Shown here piece by piece: positions 1 through 4,400 of a DNA stretch of 5,542 nt. Both the position numbers and the translations under genes were made by a program. The DNA comes from Candidatus Woesearchaeota archaeon (lineage in GTDB: Archaea > Nanobdellota > Nanobdellia > Woesearchaeales > UBA11576): NCBI GenBank assembly GCA_027083015.1, contig JALWQS010000083.1, positions 1-5,542 of the forward strand, in the 5' to 3' direction. The notes beneath the pieces were generated by a model. That model was given only the letters and a program-made list of their open reading frames with translations, ran no database searches and was not told the origin of the DNA. Position 1 is the stretch's first letter. The number at the start of each line of letters is the position of its first letter.

Positions 1-630
1 GCTTTGCTTCCTGAAGAATACCTGTTGCATGATATTGATAAGGAGTTTGATCTTGTTCTTGGTGAAGATTATGTTATGTCGCCCAAGGATCTTTGTACAA
101 TTGAGTTTTTGGAAAAGCTTGTGCCTATGGCTGATGTCATAAAGATTGAAGGTCGTATGCGTTCTCCTGAATACGTAAAGACTGTTACTGAGTGTTACAG
201 GACTGCGCTTGATGCTATCCATAAGGGAGAGTATACTGATAAGCTCAAACAGGAACTTCTTGCGAAGCTTAAGACAGTCTATAATAGAGGTTTTCATTCA
301 GGTTTTTTCCTGGGCAAACTCATTGATCAATGGACAGATGCTTATGGTTCTAAAGCTACGACTAAGAAAGAGTTTATTGGTTTTGTCAAGAATTATTATC
401 CTGAACCAGAAGCTGCAGAGATCCATATTCAGGCAGGCAGTATTAAGGTCGGTGATACTATAATGTTTCAGGGGAATAAGACCGGGGTTTTTGAGCAAGA
501 AGTTACCTCTTTGCAGTTGAATGGTAAAGGTATAGAAGAAGCGAACAAAGGCGACCGTATAGGTTTAAAGACAACCCGCAAGGTAAGGGCTAATGATAAG
601 GTTTTTTTGGTCAGAATTATTGGTTCTTGA
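1..630 (+). CDS. U32 family peptidase-like protein, C-terminal part (5' truncated by window edge)
   Basis: The frame is open from the first base, so the true start lies upstream and about 209 C-terminal residues are visible. The segment with SPKDLCTIEFLEKL followed by IKIEGRMRSPEYVKTV is the hallmark of the U32 'collagenase-like peptidase' family. So is the later NRGFHSGFFLGK stretch. After it, from about residue 140, comes a beta-rich C-terminal domain (GSIKVGDTIMFQG ... KGDRIGLKT) like the small barrel that ends many U32 proteins. Characterised bacterial members such as TrhP (YegQ) and RlhA act in hydroxylation of tRNA U34 or 23S rRNA rather than as proteases, so a role in RNA modification is the reasonable inference. 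The catalytic N-terminal half is not in the window, so the subfamily cannot be assigned. The gene ends with TGA and is followed 61 nt later by a hairpin terminator. A tRNA gene is the next gene, but a functional tie is not shown. Confidence 0.88.
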   Translation, partial: ALLPEEYLLHDIDKEFDLVLGEDYVMSPKDLCTIEFLEKLVPMADVIKIEGRMRSPEYVKTVTECYRTALDAIHKGEYTDKLKQELLAKLKTVYNRGFHSGFFLGKLIDQWTDAYGSKATTKKEFIGFVKNYYPEPEAAEIHIQAGSIKVGDTIMFQGNKTGVFEQEVTSLQLNGKGIEEANKGDRIGLKTTRKVRANDKVFLVRIIGS

Positions 631-691
631 TATTCCATATCTTGATAGTCTACATGATTTTTTAACTGCTGTGCTTAACAGAAATAATAGT

Positions 692-716
692 TACCGAAAA
701 CTTTTCGGTATTTTTT
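692..716 (+). terminator. Hairpin plus T6 terminator after the U32 gene
   Basis: TACCGAAAA (692-700) and TTTTCGGTA (702-710) are exact inverted repeats separated by a single C, giving about 8 pairs with a 3-nt loop. Six T residues (711-716) follow directly. This is the layout of an intrinsic terminator for the upstream U32 gene. The T-run alone would also suit archaeal RNA polymerase. There is no matching A-run on the left, so it is probably one-directional. Confidence 0.75.
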
Positions 717-910
717 CAGAAACCTATTTAAACAAGTTCTTCTTCTTTCTCCACATGACTACCGGATTAAGAGTTGACATTTCAGGATTCATGTCGAGAG
801 AATCAGGTACTGGTAAGTCAGATCTTTGCTATAGCTTCTACTATTACTATTATTGAAAGAGCGAATCCATTTTTTCTGGGTTCGCAGATCAAGATAAGCT
901 ATAGTTATAC
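717..910. other. Gene-free stretch between the U32 terminator and tRNA-Tyr
   Basis: I see no credible coding region here. The open frames that cross it have no family-like sequence and run into the terminator or the tRNA. It contains a short ACTATT-type trinucleotide run near 838-855. It also has an imperfect direct repeat, CAGATC then GCTATAG, at 819-834 and again at 885-904 with a different spacer, and an 8-bp palindrome GCTATAGC at 828-835. It probably holds the tRNA promoter, but no convincing TATA box sits at the archaeal distance of about 25-30 bp before the tRNA. Confidence 0.5.
861..885. other. Stem-loop just upstream of tRNA-Tyr
   Basis: GCGAATCC (861-868) pairs with GGGTTCGC (878-885), giving seven Watson-Crick pairs and one G-T pair around a T-rich 9-nt loop. 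It lies 25 nt before the first base of the tRNA. No T-run follows it on the plus strand, so it does not look like a standard terminator in that direction. It could be a structured 5' leader of the tRNA precursor or a binding site. The role is unknown. Confidence 0.45.
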
Positions 911-1034
911 CCCTGTATAGCTCAATTGGGAGAGCGCACGGCTGTAGATGCTGATAAGACATGGTAATTTTACCGAGGATGACTATCAGCCAGCTGTGAC
1001 CGTGAGGTTCCCGGTTCAAATCCGGGTGCAGGGA
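911..1034 (+). tRNA. tRNA-Tyr(GUA), archaeal type, with a 51-nt intron; no encoded CCA
   Basis: The exons are 911-947 and 999-1034, giving a 73-nt mature tRNA. The acceptor CCCTGTA (911-917) pairs with TGCAGGG (1027-1033), and the discriminator A is at 1034. The D stem GCTC/GAGC (920-923/932-935) encloses a loop with the GG pair. The anticodon stem CACGG (937-941) pairs with CCGTG (1000-1004) only if 948-998 is removed. The spliced loop is CTGTAGA with anticodon GTA at 944-946. The variable loop is 5 nt (1005-1009), and the T arm CCCGG-TTCAAAT-CCGGG is perfect. A15 and T48 give the usual Levitt pair. C1-G72 and the short variable loop are features of archaeal and eukaryotic tRNA-Tyr; bacterial tRNA-Tyr has G1-C72 and a long variable arm. 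The bases after A73 are TCT, so CCA must be added after transcription. Confidence 0.95.
948..998 (+). other. tRNA-Tyr intron at position 37/38, with an imperfect bulge-helix-bulge
   Basis: The intron follows G37 and precedes A38. Because GA occurs at both junctions (947-948 and 998-999), the cut could slide by one base without changing the product; 948-998 is the canonical choice. A bulge-helix-bulge can be drawn around it. The anticodon stem ends at 941/1000, and the 3' bulge is TGA (997-999). The 4-position helix is 942-945 with 993-996, containing one T-T mismatch and one T-G wobble. The 5' bulge is AGA (946-948). Both bulges would be cut after their second base, as the archaeal splicing endonuclease does. 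An inner stem GCTGATA/TATCAGC (950-956/984-990) and a small hairpin GGTA/TACC (963-966/971-974) fill the intron. A rival pairing GCTG (941-944) with CAGC (991-994) is possible. It is far too small for a group I intron. Confidence 0.88.
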
Positions 1035-1110
1035 TCTCTGAAACAGGATCTGCATGATACGCTGTATTTATGTGTTGTAGTAAGTAGTTGCTGCAGATTA
1101 CTATAGAATA

Positions 1111-1175
1111 GGAGGGATATTATGGATAGAACAGGAAAAGAAGGTGGTTGTCCGTATCACCAAGATTTTAGTTAG
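1111..1175 (+). other. Strong ribosome-binding site and ATG opening a 17-codon frame that overlaps the next gene
   Basis: GGAGGG (1111-1116) lies at ideal spacing before ATG at 1122. This frame reads MDRTGKEGGCPYHQDFS and stops at TAG 1173-1175, overlapping the GTG start (1144) of the 695-residue gene in a different register. It could be a short leader ORF that couples translation to the large gene. It could also be the real start of the large protein, if a +1 shift or an indel occurs near 1137-1143, which would give MDRTGKK joined to VVRITKI. The big frame has no ATG of its own in this region and only a weaker AGGA (1133-1136) before its GTG. Sequence alone does not decide. Confidence 0.4.
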
Positions 1176-3231
1176 AGGAAACTTTTTTGGAAATGATGAT
1201 AATGATGAATTTTTTATTGAATATAAAGATAAGAAGATGGGTGTATTCAAAAGTTTTGAATATATTAGTCTTCCTTTCTCAATAACTGGAAAGAAAGATC
1301 TGTTCTTCAGATTATTGGACGAAGCAAGGGCTGATGATCTTGATTTGGAGACGATCATCAACAGTAAGGTGGATATTAGAAATCTTGTTGATCTCGTATA
1401 TGAACATATGGACTCCTCTCCAGAATTCAGTCGTCAGGTGCTTGATTGGTCTCTTTCCAGAGCTTTCCTGACTGACAACCTATTATATCAACAAATCCCT
1501 GAGGAGACTTCATTTACAGAAGATATTGCTAGGATTGTATTCGCATGGGAGCAACTAAGTGATTTTTACGCGATTGAAGGCCTTGTTGGTGGTGATGGTA
1601 TTAGCAATCCTTTTATTGGCAGACGAGTTCATTCTTTAGATTCTGGAATACTTGACGTAGTTGAAGGTTTGCTTCCTGCATATCTTTCAGGTCTGAGTGT
1701 TAGAGAAAAGAATAAACGTCTTCTTCAGTTATCTAGCATGATTGAGAAGAATCCTGAGGAGATTGAGCGCGCTGTGGCTGTTCAAGAAAAGGTATTTGGT
1801 CAAGCATTTATTTCAGAGAACGAATCTAAGTCTATATCTCAATCAATAGAATCGCTCTCGCGAACAGCTTTGACCAATAACACTGAACACGCCAAATTTA
1901 TAAATTCCGTTATAAGATTTCATAATTGGATGAGTATGGGTCTTAAGAGAGATGATCCTAAAATTGACCAATATGATTCTTTATGTTCTCCTGTTAAGAG
2001 AGCAATAAGACTTATTCCTGAAGAATTTCAGGAGAAACTGCGAATGATAAAGGATGCCACATCTCCTAAAGGCCTTGCGATTGCTTATTGGGTTGATGAA
2101 GAGGTAATTCCTGGAAAAGATGCTGTTCTTGAAGAGCTTGTTAAACTTAGAAAGACTGGTTTACCTGATGATTCAATGTATGATACTTTTGAGTTTGAAG
2201 ATGTGTCTTTTTATTCAGGTCTTTGTGGTGGGAAATGGAAAGGTCTTAAGCTTCTTCATGAAGCTAAAAGATTGTTTGGTTTAAAGTTTAATATAGCTGA
2301 AGGTTTTAGTGTATCATCGCTCGGAATATCTCGTGCTTTAAGAGAGGAAGGTATTCTTAGTCTTATTGAGAGAGACATATTTGACATCAGTGATCAAAGA
2401 GAAAAGATTGTTGCAAGAATATTCAATATTGATTTTGAGAAATATATTCCTTCGGTGTTTAGTAGAGCGAAAGTGCTAGGTGAGGACTTGATTGTCCGTT
2501 CGAGTATGCAGGGAGAGGACGGTGTCTCTAACTTTTCAGGCACCTACGAATCTATGGCTTGTACAATAGATGGCCTAAATAGAGCATTACAATTTGTTGC
2601 GGCAAGTTATTTTAGTGAGGAAGCTGTTCGCTCGAGAGAAGATATTGGTCTTGCTCATATTCCTGGAATAAGCATGGTAGTTCAAAGGAGACTTGAAGGG
2701 ACTGGTGGTGTTATTCAGATAACTTCTCTTGGGTCAAGTATAAGCTATGCTCGTACTGCTGAGGAAGCAGTTTCGGGAAATGGAACTCATGAGACCGGGG
2801 TGCTTGAAGATCTGCTCGAAGGGTCTGAACTTGAAATGTTCAGTGATGATTTCAGGACATTGTATGATGTTTTCGGGGATATAGATGTTGAATTCATAAA
2901 GAATGGAAAGCTATACTTAACGCAGATGAGGCCTAAGTATTCACCGGCTGTCTCAGAAGGAGCTGATTTGTCGGGTTTTCCAAAAATAAGGGTTAACTCT
3001 GTAAAGGATCTGGACTCATTGAACTTAGAAGAAAAATCCATATTGTGCTTAGGTTTTCTTGATGATGAGGCTGTGATGGGTTATGCGCCTAGAATTATGG
3101 ATGTTATAAGAAGAAACAGGGAGTATATTGCCGCTGTTTCTGGTCCTATGGCATCAGTGGCTCATATTCCTAATAAGATTGAGGGGCATTTTAAGATACC
3201 CTATTTTTTCGAGGTGAAAGATGATGATTGA
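1144..3231 (+). CDS. PEP synthase/PPDK-type ATP-grasp domain protein with unrecognised N-terminal half
   Basis: This 695-residue protein matches no full-length family I know. Residues 355-600 carry the PEP/pyruvate-binding (PPDK_N) ATP-grasp domain. The glycine-rich GGK motif is at 362-364 and the phosphate-binding Arg lies in IVRSS (R452), followed by GED (457-459) and the FSGTYES loop. MVVQRRLEGTGGV (511-523) matches the MVVQxMV...SGV strand, and DVEFI (E583) with QMRP (594-597) closes the site. These residues suggest ATP binding and phosphotransfer. Residues 1-350 are mostly helical and unrecognised. Residues 600-695 resemble a short, degenerate phosphohistidine swivel domain. In the final GPMASVAHIPNKIEGHFKIPYF the usual active His after Ser is V672, with other His at 674 and 682. 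There is no PEP/pyruvate barrel, so it is not a complete PEP synthase. I find no signal peptide or membrane segment. The GTG start has AGGA 7 nt upstream. The 3' end overlaps the HD gene. Confidence 0.85.
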   Translation: MVVRITKILVRGNFFGNDDNDEFFIEYKDKKMGVFKSFEYISLPFSITGKKDLFFRLLDEARADDLDLETIINSKVDIRNLVDLVYEHMDSSPEFSRQVLDWSLSRAFLTDNLLYQQIPEETSFTEDIARIVFAWEQLSDFYAIEGLVGGDGISNPFIGRRVHSLDSGILDVVEGLLPAYLSGLSVREKNKRLLQLSSMIEKNPEEIERAVAVQEKVFGQAFISENESKSISQSIESLSRTALTNNTEHAKFINSVIRFHNWMSMGLKRDDPKIDQYDSLCSPVKRAIRLIPEEFQEKLRMIKDATSPKGLAIAYWVDEEVIPGKDAVLEELVKLRKTGLPDDSMYDTFEFEDVSFYSGLCGGKWKGLKLLHEAKRLFGLKFNIAEGFSVSSLGISRALREEGILSLIERDIFDISDQREKIVARIFNIDFEKYIPSVFSRAKVLGEDLIVRSSMQGEDGVSNFSGTYESMACTIDGLNRALQFVAASYFSEEAVRSREDIGLAHIPGISMVVQRRLEGTGGVIQITSLGSSISYARTAEEAVSGNGTHETGVLEDLLEGSELEMFSDDFRTLYDVFGDIDVEFIKNGKLYLTQMRPKYSPAVSEGADLSGFPKIRVNSVKDLDSLNLEEKSILCLGFLDDEAVMGYAPRIMDVIRRNREYIAAVSGPMASVAHIPNKIEGHFKIPYFFEVKDDD
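3211..3217 (+). promoter_or_regulatory. Ribosome-binding site of the HD gene, inside the end of the upstream gene
   Basis: GAGGTGA matches the 16S anti-Shine-Dalgarno sequence well. It sits 3 nt before ATG 3221 and 6 nt before ATG 3224, so the second ATG has the more usual spacing. Because it lies within the last codons of the upstream gene, the two proteins are probably made by coupled translation. Confidence 0.7.
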
Positions 3232-3823
3232 TGAAGAACAGTTAAAAAAGATCAAAGAGTTTGCAGTCGATCTTGATTGGAATCGTGCTTTTGGAGGAAA
3301 ATCCTATGGTAATAAGCATTTATTCAGGACTGTTTTGTTGGCTGAAAGGATTGCTGATGATGAGATCTCTCGAGGAAATCCTGTTGATAAGATGATAATT
3401 AAAGCAGGTGCTTGGCTTCATGATTCGGGTCTTGCTAAAGATATCCATGGAGATGCTTTGTGCAATCAGGATGAAGTGATAGCTTTCCTGGAGGAGCTTG
3501 ATATTTCTGATGAGGATACCCGAAAGATCATAGATTGTATCAGAGGTCATGATGGAAGATCGTTAGCTCTTTCGCGGGAAGCAAAAATTGTTCATGATGC
3601 GGATACCTTGGAGAAGATGGGCCCTCTTGGGGTTGTTCGTGAAACCTGGAAGCGCTCTCAGATGGGTTGGACAAGTGAAAGGATATGTGAGCATCTGAGG
3701 AATCATCTTGACAGAAGAAAGTCTTTGCTGAACACTGCTTTTGCAAAGGGCTTGGCAGAGAAACTAGATCAGTCTTTGACCCCGTTTTTTTTCACTCTTG
3801 GAGGTCAGTTGAGCTTAAAGTAG
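3221..3823 (+). CDS. HD domain metal-dependent phosphohydrolase
   Basis: The 200-residue protein is a stand-alone HD domain with every expected metal ligand. H33 lies in NKHLFRTVLLAERIA, the HD pair is H67-D68 in GAWLHDSGLAKD, and H110 lies in IRGHDGRS. D126 (or D128) lies in IVHDADTLEKMG. HD proteins of this build hydrolyse phosphomonoesters, nucleotides or cyclic nucleotides, but the substrate cannot be read from sequence. The protein looks soluble and cytoplasmic. Its start overlaps the end of the ATP-grasp gene by 11 bp (8 bp if translation begins at ATG 3224, which fits the ribosome-binding site better), so the two form one operon and may act together. The last 32 bp overlap the convergent methyltransferase gene. 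An 8-T tract at 3785-3792 encodes FFF near the C-terminus, so a sequencing slip there would alter the last dozen residues. Confidence 0.87.
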   Translation: MMIDEEQLKKIKEFAVDLDWNRAFGGKSYGNKHLFRTVLLAERIADDEISRGNPVDKMIIKAGAWLHDSGLAKDIHGDALCNQDEVIAFLEELDISDEDTRKIIDCIRGHDGRSLALSREAKIVHDADTLEKMGPLGVVRETWKRSQMGWTSERICEHLRNHLDRRKSLLNTAFAKGLAEKLDQSLTPFFFTLGGQLSLK

Positions 3824-3832
3824 ATATTTTTT
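3785..3832 (+). terminator. T-rich tracts at the end of the HD gene, possible archaeal terminator
   Basis: T8 (3785-3792) lies just before the HD stop codon and T6 (3827-3832) just after it. Archaeal RNA polymerase can stop at T-runs without a hairpin, and none is obvious here. The call depends on the host being archaeal and on the genes upstream needing an end at this point. Confidence 0.35.
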
Positions 3833-4361
3833 GATTGGGCTTTTCTCCAGGATTCTTCCTTATATATCTTCCCCAGATGATCCTGTTTTTCTTTGTTATA
3901 TTTGGATCTATGGTTTCTATTCCTGATTCATAACCTGACTCGCGAGCATGATACATACGAACATGATCAACAAACACATCTCTTCCCTGCATCAGGGCAA
4001 TCCTATTATCGGGCCAGGTCATCGGTGAGAAATAGACTTTATCGTTATGACAGCAACTCATCACAGCAAAATCGCTCTGGGAGTCGATCGCTAGTTCTAT
4101 TACTCTATCGGTCAGTGTTCCACATGCGTGGATTGCTAATACTAAAGACCTTTTCTGAAGATTAAAGTCCTCCCATATATCTTTTATCACATAATTTATT
4201 CTTACTTTTGGTTCTCTTATATCAATTGCGATTACGTTTCTCTCTTTTGCCTGTAACTTTTCTGCCAGATAACCTTTTCCGGAACAGATATCATATATGG
4301 TCTTGTAATCATCCAGATTAAATGTTTCCTGCACAATCTCTATAAAGCTTTTAATCTTCAT
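3792..4361 (-). CDS. Class I SAM-dependent methyltransferase, RRNAD1/METTL25-like (Methyltransf_32 type)
   Basis: The 189-residue protein has a class I SAM-binding fold. Motif I is IYDICSGKGYLAEKL (22-36), and the acidic residue ending strand 2 is D47 in VIAIDI. The strand-4 motif is LAIHACGTLTDRVIELAI (75-92), followed by VMSCCHND (100-107). HxCGxLT followed by a CCH stretch is typical of the group that includes eukaryotic RRNAD1/METTL25 and related archaeal and bacterial proteins. The substrate is not known to me, though a translation component is plausible. The protein is short, so it carries little beyond the catalytic domain. The ATG start is fixed by an in-frame TAG 15 nt upstream (4374-4376). 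The site before it is weak (TTTGGA). It lies 39 bp after the tyrosyl-tRNA synthetase gene on the same strand, probably in one operon. Confidence 0.75.
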   Translation of the reverse strand: MKIKSFIEIVQETFNLDDYKTIYDICSGKGYLAEKLQAKERNVIAIDIREPKVRINYVIKDIWEDFNLQKRSLVLAIHACGTLTDRVIELAIDSQSDFAVMSCCHNDKVYFSPMTWPDNRIALMQGRDVFVDHVRMYHARESGYESGIETIDPNITKKNRIIWGRYIRKNPGEKPNQKISTLSSTDLQE

Positions 4362-4400
4362 TCCAAATCTTAGCTACTGGATATGCTGGCACTTGTAAGA

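Noticed and set aside
774..802. TTGACA (774-779) as a bacterial -35 box
   Set aside because: No acceptable -10 hexamer occurs about 17 bp downstream (797-802 reads AGAGAA).
593..856. Plus-strand open frame of 87 codons containing ESGTGKSD
   Set aside because: It starts inside the U32 gene, crosses the terminator and ends in a low-complexity FYYYYY run. The GTGKS match lacks the Walker A glycine at the right spacing, so it looks like chance.
948..998. Group I intron or C/D-box guide RNA in the tRNA intron
   Set aside because: At 51 nt it is too short for a group I core. TGATAA and CTGA occur, but not as properly spaced C and D boxes.
1027..1054. Inverted repeat TGCAG (1027-1031) with CTGCA (1050-1054) after the tRNA
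   Set aside because: Only about five pairs over an 18-nt loop, with no T-run, and it would compete with the perfect acceptor stem. Probably chance.
789..1055. Minus-strand open frame of 88 codons
   Set aside because: It is antisense to the whole tRNA-Tyr gene and has no family-like sequence or start signal.
1065..1072. TATTTATG as an archaeal TATA box for the ATP-grasp operon
   Set aside because: Its distance to ATG 1122 is plausible, but the match is weak and there is no clear purine-rich BRE. TATAGAAT at 1102-1109 could equally be read as a bacterial -10 but lacks a -35.
1144..3231. Annotating the large protein as phosphoenolpyruvate synthase or rifampicin phosphotransferase
   Set aside because: Only the ATP-grasp portion matches. 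There is no PEP/pyruvate barrel, the order and N-terminal half differ, and the catalytic His motif is degenerate.
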